From contig CAIXOY010000272.1 in the NCBI GenBank assembly GCA_903921135.1, positions 1 to 17,687 on the forward strand: a DNA stretch of 17,687 nucleotides, given 5' to 3'. Source of the stretch: an uncultured Gammaproteobacteria bacterium. GTDB lineage: Bacteria; Pseudomonadota; Gammaproteobacteria; Pseudomonadales; UBA5518. Under the pieces are notes generated by a model. That model was given only the letters and a program-made list of their open reading frames with translations. It made no database searches and was not told where the DNA came from. Below are positions 7,736 to 14,784 of this stretch, one piece after another; within the stretch, counting starts at the first letter, position 1, and every line of letters begins with the position of its first letter. Made by a program: the position numbers and the translations under genes.

Positions 7736-7768
7736 AAAAATGCGTCTCCGTACCCGAATACGCAGACG
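7736..7768 (-). terminator. Intrinsic terminator after the yheV-like gene
   Basis: Three bases past the yheV-like stop, the minus strand forms a ten-base stem with one G-G mismatch (CGTCTGCGTA against TACGGAGACG) and a six-base loop TTCGGG. It is followed by CA and then TTTTT. It ends the tsaP-to-yheV operon about 50 bases before the cox promoter. Confidence 0.8.
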
Positions 7769-7771
7769 ATT

Positions 7772-8005
7772 TCAGTGCTGTCGCGGATCGATGATTCTCA
7801 CGGATTGAGCCTGTTCTACGGCTTCGCCGAGCCCGCGGTTCTGCGGATCGCTGGCATTTCCTGCGGCGCGGTCCTGAGCGTCCGTGAAGCCGCAGTCAAC
7901 ACATGTGCAGACACGTTGGCCATCGCGCTCGGAGAGGGCGAGTGTGTCTACAGCCTCGCAGCTCGGGCAACGCGCACCGGCGATGAATCGGCGCAATGTT
8001 TTCAT
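7772..8005 (-). CDS. YheV-like putative zinc-ribbon protein
   Basis: A 77-residue protein with MKTLRRFIAGARCPSC at the start and two Cys pairs, C13-x2-C16 and C35-x2-C38 (CVDCGF), which would form a four-cysteine zinc ribbon. Between them, DTLALSERDG matches the YheV/DUF2387 family pattern (RFIAGAxCPxCxxxDTLAL). The C-terminal half is polar and looks disordered. The function of this family is unknown to me. The start at 8005 overlaps the aroE-GNAT stop as ATGA, so the two are probably translationally coupled; a longer start at 8221 lies inside that gene and is rejected. An intrinsic terminator follows immediately. Confidence 0.85.
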   Translation of the reverse strand: MKTLRRFIAGARCPSCEAVDTLALSERDGQRVCTCVDCGFTDAQDRAAGNASDPQNRGLGEAVEQAQSVRIIDPRQH

Positions 8006-9294
8006 GGCGTCACTCCGGTCAGGTCGAGCTCCATGAACACGGCTCCCTCCAACGGGTTGTGGCAATAGGCTTCGCAAGGCCGGAAGCCCAGATCGCGATA
8101 AAGGAGGTTGGCGGCGCGCAGTCGCTCGAGTGTGTCCAGCCGCATACGCGCATAACCCGCACAGCGGGCTGCATCGATGATGGCACGGGCAAGCGCCCGC
8201 CCGAGGCCCGCACCACGCCATGGTTCGGACACATAAAGACGCTTCATCTCGCAGACACCTTCAGTGAGCGGCCGGAGCGCCACGCAGGCGATCGCCTCAC
8301 CCGCGGACTCGGCGAGCAGCAACTCACCGCCCGGCGGCGCATACGCTCCGGGCAGTGCAGCGAGTTCAGCCTCGAAATCCTGGAAGCAGAGCTCAACTCC
8401 CAGCCAGGCCTGGTAGTCGCGGAAGAGCCGTGCGGCGCTGGCGATACCGGCCGCCTCACGCACGGGGCGGATGCGATAACCGCCCCGCAGGCTCGCGATG
8501 ACGGGCGCGGTGTCGGGCCGCAGACCTCTCCATAAATGAAAGGATTCGGCGGCCTGCTCCACCAACATGCCCAGGCCATCGGCGAGGGCCACCGCGCCCT
8601 GCGCCGCCGCGGCGCGCAGGAACGGTGTGGGCTCGTTGCCATAGACCATGTCGTAGCAGCGGGTCTGGGGGCCGATGGTGCCCTGCGGCAATGCGGGCAC
8701 CTCGCCGCTCAGGCCGGCGCTGCTGGCATTGATGACCAGATCGAAGACCTGCCCGGCCGCCTGCTCAAGTGCGCCCGCGCGCACAGGGCCCTCTGCGGAA
8801 AAGAGAGCGGCCAGCTCTACGGCGCGCGCCGCCGTGCGGTTGACCACCAGCAGATCCGCGGGCGCTTCGGCGAGCAGCGGCCCCACCACGCCACGCGCCG
8901 CGCCGCCGGCGCCAATCAACAGCACACGCGCCCCGGCGATGGGCCATCCGAGGTTGGCGCGTATGTCACGCACCAGCCCCGCGCCGTCGGTGTTGTCCCC
9001 GAGCAGTGTGCCGTCGGCATTCAATGCGAGCGTGTTGACTGCACCTGCTGCATTCGCGCGCGGGCTGAGGCGGTCTGCAAGGGCATGCGCATCGAGCTTG
9101 AAAGGCACCGTGACGTTCATGCCTTTGCCGCCATTGGCAAAGAAGGCCCGCGCGCCCTCGGCGAAACCGTCAACGGGCAAGAGAAGGCGACGGTATTCGA
9201 TGTCCTGCCCCGTCTGCCGGGCGAATGCGGCGTGGATGTACGGGGAGCGCGAATGTGCGACCGGATTCCCGGCCACTGCGTATCGGTCACTCAT
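8002..9294 (-). CDS. aroE: Shikimate dehydrogenase fused to a GNAT N-acetyltransferase
   Basis: Residues 1 to about 270 are a complete NADPH-dependent shikimate dehydrogenase (3-dehydroshikimate to shikimate, aromatic amino acid pathway). Visible are SRSPYIHAAF, NVTVPFK with catalytic K66, NTDGAGL with D103, the dinucleotide loop GAGGAARG (128-135), NRT (152-154) for the NADP phosphate, and GMLVEQAAESFHLWRG. Residues from about 272 to 430 form a GNAT acetyltransferase domain: YRIRPVREA, FQDFEAELAALPGAYAPPGG, then MKRLYVSEPWRGAGLGRALA with the acetyl-CoA loop R360-x2-G363-x-G365, LYRDLGF, and a closing FMELDL. Free-standing AroE is about 270 residues, so this is a two-domain fusion with almost no linker. 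It lies 7 bases after hemF and overlaps the yheV-like gene. The acetyltransferase substrate is unknown. Confidence 0.94.
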   Translation of the reverse strand: MSDRYAVAGNPVAHSRSPYIHAAFARQTGQDIEYRRLLLPVDGFAEGARAFFANGGKGMNVTVPFKLDAHALADRLSPRANAAGAVNTLALNADGTLLGDNTDGAGLVRDIRANLGWPIAGARVLLIGAGGAARGVVGPLLAEAPADLLVVNRTAARAVELAALFSAEGPVRAGALEQAAGQVFDLVINASSAGLSGEVPALPQGTIGPQTRCYDMVYGNEPTPFLRAAAAQGAVALADGLGMLVEQAAESFHLWRGLRPDTAPVIASLRGGYRIRPVREAAGIASAARLFRDYQAWLGVELCFQDFEAELAALPGAYAPPGGELLLAESAGEAIACVALRPLTEGVCEMKRLYVSEPWRGAGLGRALARAIIDAARCAGYARMRLDTLERLRAANLLYRDLGFRPCEAYCHNPLEGAVFMELDLTGVTP

Positions 9295-9301
9295 GCGGGA
9301 C

Positions 9302-10216
9302 TCAGAGCCAGTCGCGCGGGTGCAGGAAATCGGAGTACAGAGAGGCTTCGTGGCTCCCCGGTTCCGGTTTCCAGTCGTACTCCCAGCGCACCAGCGGCGG
9401 CAGGGACATCAGGATGGACTCGGTGCGGCCACCCGATTGCAGCCCGAAGAGCGTGCCGCGGTCGAAGACCAGGTTGAACTCTACATAGCGTCCGCGACGG
9501 TACAACTGGAACTGCCGCTCTCGCTCTCCCCAGGGCTGCGCCATACGCTTGCGCACGAGCGGCACATAAGCCTCGGTGAAGGAGTCCCCGACGGAGCGCT
9601 GGAAGGCGAAGGAGGTATCGAAGTCCCAGCGGTTCAGGTCGTCGAAGAACAGCCCGCCGACCCCGCGGGTCTCGCCGCGGTGTTTAAGGAAGAAGTACTC
9701 GTCACACCATTTCTTGTAGGCCGGGTAGACGTCCTCGCCAAAGGGCGCGCAGGCCTGCTGAGCGGTACGGTGCCAATGACGGCAGTCTTCCTCATAGGGG
9801 TAATAAGGAGTGAGGTCGTAGCCACCGCCGAACCACCAGACCGGTTCGGCCCCTTCGCGCTCGGCCATGAAGAACCGCACGTTCATGTGCGCGGTGGGCA
9901 CATAGGGGTTTCGCGGGTGGATCACGAGGGACACACCCAGCGCCGAAAAACCCCGGCCGGCCAACTCCGGACGATGCGCGGAGGCGGAGGGCGGCAAGGA
10001 GGTCCCACTCACGCGCGAGTAGTTCACGCCCGCTTTCTCGAAAACGGCCCCGTCGGCCAACACACGCGTGATGCCACCACCGCCTTCGGCTCGGGACCAC
10101 CGGTCCTCGGCGAAAGCCGTCTGCCCGTCGGTCGCGGCGATTGCGTCGCAGATGTGGTCTTGCAGGCCCAGCAGGTAACGTTCGACAGCATCGATATCGG
10201 GTTTGGCGGCAGTCAT
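9302..10216 (-). CDS. hemF: Oxygen-dependent coproporphyrinogen III oxidase
   Basis: Cytoplasmic enzyme that uses O2 to decarboxylate coproporphyrinogen III to protoporphyrinogen IX in heme synthesis. It is 304 residues, the standard length. Diagnostic segments are HPRNPYVPTAHMNVRFF (100-116), GGYDLTPYYPYEEDC (131-145), HRGETRGVGGLFFDDL (179-194) and the C-terminal FDRGTLFGLQSGGRTESILM. The start ATG at 10216 overlaps the tsaC stop (ATGA), and aroE starts 7 bases downstream, so all three should be co-transcribed. Use of the O2-dependent enzyme agrees with an aerobic lifestyle and the neighbouring aa3 oxidase. Confidence 0.98.
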   Translation of the reverse strand: MTAAKPDIDAVERYLLGLQDHICDAIAATDGQTAFAEDRWSRAEGGGGITRVLADGAVFEKAGVNYSRVSGTSLPPSASAHRPELAGRGFSALGVSLVIHPRNPYVPTAHMNVRFFMAEREGAEPVWWFGGGYDLTPYYPYEEDCRHWHRTAQQACAPFGEDVYPAYKKWCDEYFFLKHRGETRGVGGLFFDDLNRWDFDTSFAFQRSVGDSFTEAYVPLVRKRMAQPWGERERQFQLYRRGRYVEFNLVFDRGTLFGLQSGGRTESILMSLPPLVRWEYDWKPEPGSHEASLYSDFLHPRDWL

Positions 10217-10827
10217 GACCCGGGCAGCTCCTGGGGGGAATCGGGCGCAATGATAGCGGGGCTGGCGGCCCGGATGATGCGCCCGCTCAAGGCATCACGG
10301 ATTTCGCTGGGGCCGCGGAGCCCTCCGAGCTCACCTGGCAGCAGCCCGTCGAGCCGCTCCCGGAAGTAACGGCGCACGGCAAGCTCAGTGGTTGCGGCTG
10401 CGCGACCGCTGGGGTTGGCGGAGGTGGAAACGAGCGGCCCACTGAAAGCCCGGCACAGGGCAACGACACCCGGGTGAGCACTGACTCTCACGGCAAGCGT
10501 TGGTTTTCCTCCTGTTATCCAGGCCGGAAAACCCGCAGGGGCCGGGACCAGCCAGGTCACGGGCCCCGGCCAGCTACCCAGGATCGGTTGGAGTTGTGTG
10601 GGGCTCAATCCCCTCAGCAGCCCGCGGACCTGATCGACAGAGGCAGCTATGAGAATGAGGCCCTTGCTGGCAGAGCGGCCTTTCAGCGCGAGAAGCCGCC
10701 GCACGGCAGCCTCGTTGGAGGGATCACAGCCCAAGCCCCAGACCCCTTCGGTGGGGTAGGCCAGCACCAGGCCCTGACGCAGTACCCGGACCGCGCGGGC
10801 GAGTTGGACAGCGGAGGGCTGATTCAT
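10213..10827 (-). CDS. tsaC: L-threonylcarbamoyladenylate synthase (TsaC/YrdC, single domain)
   Basis: Makes threonylcarbamoyl-AMP from threonine, bicarbonate and ATP for the t6A37 modification of tRNAs that read ANN codons. The YrdC fold is recognised by AYPTEGVWGLGCDP near the N-terminus, K-G-R-x3-K-G (KGRSASKG), WPGPVTWLVPAP, LAVRVSAHP and STSANPSG. At 204 residues without a Sua5 extension it is the short TsaC type. A GTG at 10830 directly precedes the ATG at 10827; the ATG is preferred because GGGAG lies six bases upstream of it. It follows dprA by 66 bases and overlaps hemF by four. Confidence 0.95.
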   Translation of the reverse strand: MNQPSAVQLARAVRVLRQGLVLAYPTEGVWGLGCDPSNEAAVRRLLALKGRSASKGLILIAASVDQVRGLLRGLSPTQLQPILGSWPGPVTWLVPAPAGFPAWITGGKPTLAVRVSAHPGVVALCRAFSGPLVSTSANPSGRAAATTELAVRRYFRERLDGLLPGELGGLRGPSEIRDALSGRIIRAASPAIIAPDSPQELPGS

Positions 10828-10854
10828 CACGCGCTCCCGCAGGAAAGGGGCCGG

Positions 10855-10883
10855 AAACTAGCGGAAGCCCCGGGGCAGTGCAA
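10855..10883 (-). promoter_or_regulatory. Possible internal promoter before tsaC
   Basis: On the minus strand TTGCAC and TAGTTT are separated by 17 bases in the dprA-tsaC gap, placing a start near 10848. Each box matches the consensus at only three of six bases, so this is weak. Confidence 0.25.
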
Positions 10884-10893
10884 GCCGCGCCGC

Positions 10894-12012
10894 TCAGCGA
10901 AGACGGGCAACGCCAGCGGGCGTGGACTCGAGCAAACCCGCCAGCTCCAGCAAGACCACGGCAGCCGACACCTCGGCCACCGGCAGACCACAGCGGGACA
11001 CCAGCAGGTCGATGCCAGCGGGGAGGGTCGAGGTGGCGGCAAAAACCTGCTGCGCCTGCTCGCCGAGCTCTCGAGGGTCGGTCGAGGGAGCCAATACGGG
11101 GCCAGGAGATACGACGACGCGGGGTTTGAACCGGTCACCGAGCGCGCGGATCACGTCCTCGGGGGTTTCGATCAGGGCAGCGCCGTTGCGCAGGAGTTCG
11201 TGACAACCCCGGCTGGTAGGAGAGCGCACTGGCCCGGGAACGGACATGACCTCCCTGCCCTGCTCGGCCGCATGCGTCGCGGTCGACAGCGATCCGCTCG
11301 GCAACGCCGCCTCCACGACCACCACGCCCAGACCCAGCCCGCTGATGAGGCGGTTACGTTGCGGGAAATGGGCCGCCTCGGGCGGAACACCAGGGGGGTA
11401 CTCCGTGAGCAGGGCGCCACCCGAAGCCAGTACGCGCGCGGCGAGCTCACGGTTCGAGGCCGGATACACCCGATCCGGGCCGGTGCCCATGACCGCAACC
11501 GTGATGCCGCCCCCGACAAGAGCCCCCCCGTGAGCGGCGGTATCGATACCGCGGGCGAGCCCGGAAGTGACCGCAAGCCCGTAACGCACGAGGCCGGCTG
11601 CAAGATCGGCGGCAAATTCGCGGCCTGCAGGTGTGGGCTTGCGGCTCCCGACCAAGGCCACCTGCGGCAAGCGGATCGCCGCGGCACTCCCCTTGAGGAA
11701 GAGGAATGGCGGCGGCCGAGCGATCTGCAGCAGCAGCCCGGGATACTCCTCACAGTTCCGAGGCAGCACCTGAACATCGCTCCCCAGCAGCCAATCCCGC
11801 TGGCGAAGCGCTTGCGTCGAGGAGAGACCGCGGCAGGCGGCATGGGCCGACACCGTGTCGGGATGCAGGCCCAGAGCTGTCAGCATCGGGGCAGGCAATC
11901 GCAGCGCCTGGCAGGGATCTCCGGTGGCATCGAGCATGCGGTTGACGGCACTGGCCCCCGCCCTGGGCAGGGCGAGAAGGGTCAGAGCAGCAGCGATACG
12001 GTCACTGTCCAT
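10894..12012 (-). CDS. dprA: DNA-processing protein DprA (Smf)
   Basis: Binds incoming single-stranded DNA and loads RecA during natural transformation. The 372-residue protein has the full layout: an N-terminal helical domain, a Rossmann-like core with VALVGSRKPTPAGR (118-131), SGLARGIDTAAHGGAL (150-165), FPQRNRLISGL (216-226), SGSLSTATHAAEQGREV and VPGP, and a C-terminal winged-helix domain at about 315-372 (LPAGIDLLVSRCGLPVAEVS). A strong AAGGAGG lies 11 bases before the ATG. It sits between the LysM gene and tsaC, as in Pseudomonas. Presence of dprA alone does not prove competence because it is widespread. Confidence 0.97.
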   Translation of the reverse strand: MDSDRIAAALTLLALPRAGASAVNRMLDATGDPCQALRLPAPMLTALGLHPDTVSAHAACRGLSSTQALRQRDWLLGSDVQVLPRNCEEYPGLLLQIARPPPFLFLKGSAAAIRLPQVALVGSRKPTPAGREFAADLAAGLVRYGLAVTSGLARGIDTAAHGGALVGGGITVAVMGTGPDRVYPASNRELAARVLASGGALLTEYPPGVPPEAAHFPQRNRLISGLGLGVVVVEAALPSGSLSTATHAAEQGREVMSVPGPVRSPTSRGCHELLRNGAALIETPEDVIRALGDRFKPRVVVSPGPVLAPSTDPRELGEQAQQVFAATSTLPAGIDLLVSRCGLPVAEVSAAVVLLELAGLLESTPAGVARLR

Positions 12013-12038
12013 GTGCGTGTGCGCCTCCTTGCGCGGGT

Positions 12039-12087
12039 CCGCCGACGTCCTGTCGGCGGTGGATCTCGGTGGCCGGCCAAGCCGGCC
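12039..12087. repeat. Two adjacent GC-rich hairpins between tsaP and dprA
   Basis: In the 80-base gap lie CCGCCGAC-GTCCT-GTCGGCGG (12039-12059) and GGCCGGC-CAA-GCCGGCC (12071-12087). Neither is followed by a T run on either strand, so they are not standard intrinsic terminators. They could slow transcription, protect mRNA ends or be incidental in GC-rich DNA. Confidence 0.5.
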
Positions 12088-12092
12088 GGGAC

Positions 12093-13118
12093 TCAGGGGT
12101 TGCCGATCTTGTCGAGCACGACCAGAGGCTGGTTGGTCTCGAGGACGATCGCGAAACTCAATTTCTCGAAGGTGCGGAAAACCATCAGCAAGCCAGCGCG
12201 TGAATCGGGCATCTGCAGGGTCTTGCCGGTGACAGGATCACGGACCTCTTCGCCACGCTTGTTGATCGCGAGCACGTTGCCGTCGGCCAGTCCCTCGCGG
12301 GCGCCACGGTTGATCACCACGACATCGAGCGCACCGATCTGGTTCACGCCGTTTTCCACCGCGAGGATCTCGCCCGCGATGGTGGATGTGGGCGCACTGG
12401 GGAAGAACGTGGCCGTGATTTTCTGCTCCACGACCGGCAGCAGGCGGTCACCGCCGCGGATTTCCTCACGGCTGCGGTTGACGGTGAAGGTGGAGATCTC
12501 ACCCTCGACGTCCAGCAATCGCGCCGCACCGATCTCCCGCGCGAAGCGGCCGAGCACCTCTTTGGTCACGGGGTCTGTGATGAGTCCGCCATCGCGGAAG
12601 ACGCCGAAGTTCACATCGCCCTCGGGGAGGGTGCCGCGGGCATGGAGTTCGTCCCCGGCCCCGGCGATCACGTGACGGGCAGAACCGGCAACCACATAGG
12701 CACTGGACTCAAGCTCGCCGTCTTCGACCACGCGACTGCGCGAGAGGAAGGCGTTGATGTCTTCGAGAGGGATGGCGGGAATGGCCTCGGCGAGTGTGCT
12801 GGAGCGGACTTCGGGGCTCAGCTTCACGGTGCCACCGGCGCCGCGGTTCAGCATCAGGTAAGGCTGTCCGTCGATGTAGACGAGGGTGATGCGATCACCG
12901 GGGTAAATCAGGTCGGGGTTGCTGATCTGGGGGTTGGCTTTCCAGATGCTGGGCCAGAACCAGGGCTTCTCGAGGAAACGACCCGCGATGTCCCAGAGGG
13001 TGTCACCCCGCACCACCACGTACTCATCGGGGTGGTCTGCCCGAAGCTGAACCTCGTCTGCCATCGCGACACAGGCGAAAAGCGCGCCCGCCAGAATGCC
13101 GAAGAGGGTCTTTTTCAT
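12093..13118 (-). CDS. tsaP: LysM-domain periplasmic protein, TsaP-like (secretin-associated peptidoglycan binder)
   Basis: A 341-residue exported protein: signal peptide 1-20 (MKKTLFGILAGALFACVAMA), then a LysM peptidoglycan-binding domain at about 33-80 (YVVVRGDTLWDIAGRFL ... NPDLIYPGDRITL). A long C-terminal region has repeated short beta-like segments (FTVNRSREEI, VVVINRGAREGLADGNVLAI) without catalytic motifs. The Pseudomonas gene in the same position between def and dprA (PA0020, from memory) is named TsaP, which anchors the type IV pilus secretin PilQ to peptidoglycan. The name here rests on domain architecture and synteny; a general LysM protein is the alternative. AAAGGA precedes the ATG at 13118. 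A longer start at 13559 would run through the divergent def gene and is rejected. Confidence 0.85.
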   Translation of the reverse strand: MKKTLFGILAGALFACVAMADEVQLRADHPDEYVVVRGDTLWDIAGRFLEKPWFWPSIWKANPQISNPDLIYPGDRITLVYIDGQPYLMLNRGAGGTVKLSPEVRSSTLAEAIPAIPLEDINAFLSRSRVVEDGELESSAYVVAGSARHVIAGAGDELHARGTLPEGDVNFGVFRDGGLITDPVTKEVLGRFAREIGAARLLDVEGEISTFTVNRSREEIRGGDRLLPVVEQKITATFFPSAPTSTIAGEILAVENGVNQIGALDVVVINRGAREGLADGNVLAINKRGEEVRDPVTGKTLQMPDSRAGLLMVFRTFEKLSFAIVLETNQPLVVLDKIGNP

Positions 13119-13173
13119 CACGATGTCCTTTCGCAGGGGCGAGGGCCCCCGACAGGGAGTGAGGCCTTGGCGA

Positions 13174-13179
13174 AGTGTA
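13174..13179 (-). promoter_or_regulatory. Probable -10 box of the tsaP-dprA-tsaC-hemF-aroE operon
   Basis: On the minus strand TACACT, followed by TCGCC, lies about 50 bases upstream of the LysM gene start. The -35 position at 17-base spacing reads TACGCA, a poor match. The call rests on the -10 and its placement in the only sizeable gap upstream of the operon. Confidence 0.4.
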
Positions 13180-13235
13180 GCCAAAGCAGTGGAAATTGCG
13201 TACAGCCCGCGTCCCGTCGCATGCGGCTGCGTGTT

Positions 13236-13241
13236 TATACT
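13236..13241 (+). promoter_or_regulatory. Probable -10 box of the def-fmt-rsmB operon
   Basis: TATACT lies 64 bases before the def ATG, in the 187-base divergent gap with tsaP. A clear -35 hexamer is not visible. Transcription would start near 13248. Confidence 0.45.
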
Positions 13242-13305
13242 GCGAGCCATTCCACTTTCCGGTATCGGCAGCTCGGCCCCGGGCTGAACGCAGGCAGGCA
13301 CGGTC

Positions 13306-13812
13306 ATGGCCATTCTGAAGATCCTCGAATTTCCCGATCCGCGGCTGCGCACCATCGCCAAGCCGGTCACGCAGTTCGATGCAGCCCTCCTGAAGCTGGT
13401 CGACGACATGATCGAGACCATGTACGAGGCCGACGGCGTCGGTCTCGCCGCCACGCAGGTCGATGTGCACAAGCGTCTGGTGGTGATAGATGTCTCGGAA
13501 GAGCGCAACGCGCCGATGGTGTTCGTGAACCCCGAGATCACCGTCCTCGACCAGTGCACGCGGGAGGTGAAAGAGGGCTGCCTCTCGGTGCCGGGCTTCT
13601 ACGAGCCGGTCACGCGGCCCGAACACGTGCTGGTGCGTGCACAGGACCAGCACGGCAAGACCTTCGAACTGCAACCCGATGGCCTGCTCGCGGTGTGCGT
13701 GCAGCACGAGATGGACCATCTGAACGGGAAACTCTTCGTCGACTACGTCTCGGCTCTCAAGCGCCAGCGCATCCGCAGCAAGCTCGAGAAACAACAGCGC
13801 CAGCCCGCCTGA
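13306..13812 (+). CDS. def: Peptide deformylase
   Basis: Metalloenzyme that removes the formyl group from the N-terminal methionine of new proteins. It is 168 residues, standard for type 1 bacterial enzymes. All three motifs are intact: GVGLAATQ (44-51), EGCLSVP with metal ligand C92, and QHEMDH with H134, catalytic E135 and H138. AGGCAGG precedes the ATG. It opens the plus-strand operon, six bases before fmt, which adds the formyl group that this enzyme later removes. Confidence 0.98.
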   Translation: MAILKILEFPDPRLRTIAKPVTQFDAALLKLVDDMIETMYEADGVGLAATQVDVHKRLVVIDVSEERNAPMVFVNPEITVLDQCTREVKEGCLSVPGFYEPVTRPEHVLVRAQDQHGKTFELQPDGLLAVCVQHEMDHLNGKLFVDYVSALKRQRIRSKLEKQQRQPA

Positions 13813-13818
13813 GCGCCG

Positions 13819-14784
13819 GTGCCAGACCCCATGCATGATGCCCGCGCACGCATTGTTTTCGCGGGGACGCCGGAGTTCGCGGCGGCCGGCCTCGCGGCCG
13901 TGCTTGCTGCGGGCCTGCACGACATCGTGGCCGTGTATACACAGCCCGACCGGCCCGCAGGGCGCGGACGCCAGCTCAAGCCCTCCGCCGTCAAGGAACT
14001 TGCGCTCGCTCACGGCCTGCCGGTCTTGCAACCCCTGACACTGCGCGAACCCGCAGCGCAGGCCGAGTTGGCCGCGTTTCGCCCGGACTTGATGATCGTC
14101 GCGGCCTACGGGCTGCTGCTGCCTGCAGCCGTGCTTCGCATCCCCCGCCTTGGCTGCGTCAACGTCCATGCTTCCCTCCTGCCACGCTGGCGCGGCGCGG
14201 CGCCCATCGAGCGGGCCATCGAAGCGGGCGACACGCAGACCGGCATCACGATCATGCAGATGGACGAAGGTCTGGACACGGGCGCGATGCTCCTCTGCCG
14301 AACGTGCTGCATCGCTCCGGACGAGACGGGCGCAAGCCTGCGTGAGCGTCTGAGCTCACTTGGCGCGCAAGCGCTGCTCGCGGCATTGCCCGGCATCCTC
14401 GATGGCTCCGCCGTGGCCGTCGCGCAGGAGAGCGCATCCGCCACCTACGCGTCGAAACTGCGCAAGGAAGAATCGTCCATCGACTGGGGCCTGCCGGCTG
14501 CCCTGCTCGCACGGCGGATCCGCGCCTTCAATCCGGCGAACGTCTGCCACGCGATGATCGGCGGCGAGGCACTCCGGATCTGGAACGGCCACCTCGCCGC
14601 GGAAGAGGTCTGCGCCGAACCCGGCACCGTGCTGGGCACGCGAGCGGAGGGCATCCTCGTGGCCTGTGGCGAAGGCGCCCTGATTCTCACGGAGCTGCAG
14701 CCCGCCGGCGGGCGGGCAATGACGGCAGCGCAACTCCTGAACGGCCGTGCCCGGCTGTTCGCTCCCGGAGCACGCTTCGGGTGA
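13819..14784 (+). CDS. fmt: Methionyl-tRNA formyltransferase
   Basis: Formylates Met on initiator tRNA using 10-formyl-tetrahydrofolate. It is 321 residues, normal length. The catalytic domain has RIVFAGTPEFA, QPDRPAGRG, VNVHASLLPRWRGAAPI with N115 and H117, and MDEGLDTGAML with D153, which together form the active site. The C-terminal OB-like tRNA-binding domain begins around ASKLRKEESSIDW and RRIRAFNPAN. The GTG at 13819 gives the numbering used here; an in-frame ATG at 13831 is an equally possible start and neither has a clear Shine-Dalgarno. The stop overlaps the rsmB start as GTGA. Confidence 0.97.
   Translation: MPDPMHDARARIVFAGTPEFAAAGLAAVLAAGLHDIVAVYTQPDRPAGRGRQLKPSAVKELALAHGLPVLQPLTLREPAAQAELAAFRPDLMIVAAYGLLLPAAVLRIPRLGCVNVHASLLPRWRGAAPIERAIEAGDTQTGITIMQMDEGLDTGAMLLCRTCCIAPDETGASLRERLSSLGAQALLAALPGILDGSAVAVAQESASATYASKLRKEESSIDWGLPAALLARRIRAFNPANVCHAMIGGEALRIWNGHLAAEEVCAEPGTVLGTRAEGILVACGEGALILTELQPAGGRAMTAAQLLNGRARLFAPGARFG

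Noticed and set aside
4790..8068. A 1092-codon open frame on the plus strand opposite coxA and coxB
   Set aside because: It is antisense to genes with every expected catalytic ligand, is extremely rich in His/Arg/Glu/Asp, and has no recognisable domain. Such frames are expected opposite GC-rich genes.
10474..12675. A 733-codon plus-strand open frame opposite dprA and its neighbours
   Set aside because: Antisense to dprA with all its motifs intact; the composition is that of a shadow frame and no domain is visible.
13209..13220. GCGTC-CC-GTCGC in the tsaP/def gap as another RegA/RoxR-type site
   Set aside because: The spacer is only two bases and the arms are not a true inverted repeat; short matches of this kind are frequent in GC-rich DNA.
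13188..13256. Distant inverted repeat AGTGGAA ... TTCCACT flanking the divergent tsaP/def promoters
   Set aside because: Seven-base arms 55 bases apart are not rare by chance, and they are not symmetric relative to the two -10 boxes.
13119..13559. N-terminal extension of the LysM gene into def
   Set aside because: It would overlap def on the other strand and delay the clear signal peptide that begins at 13118 with a ribosome binding site.
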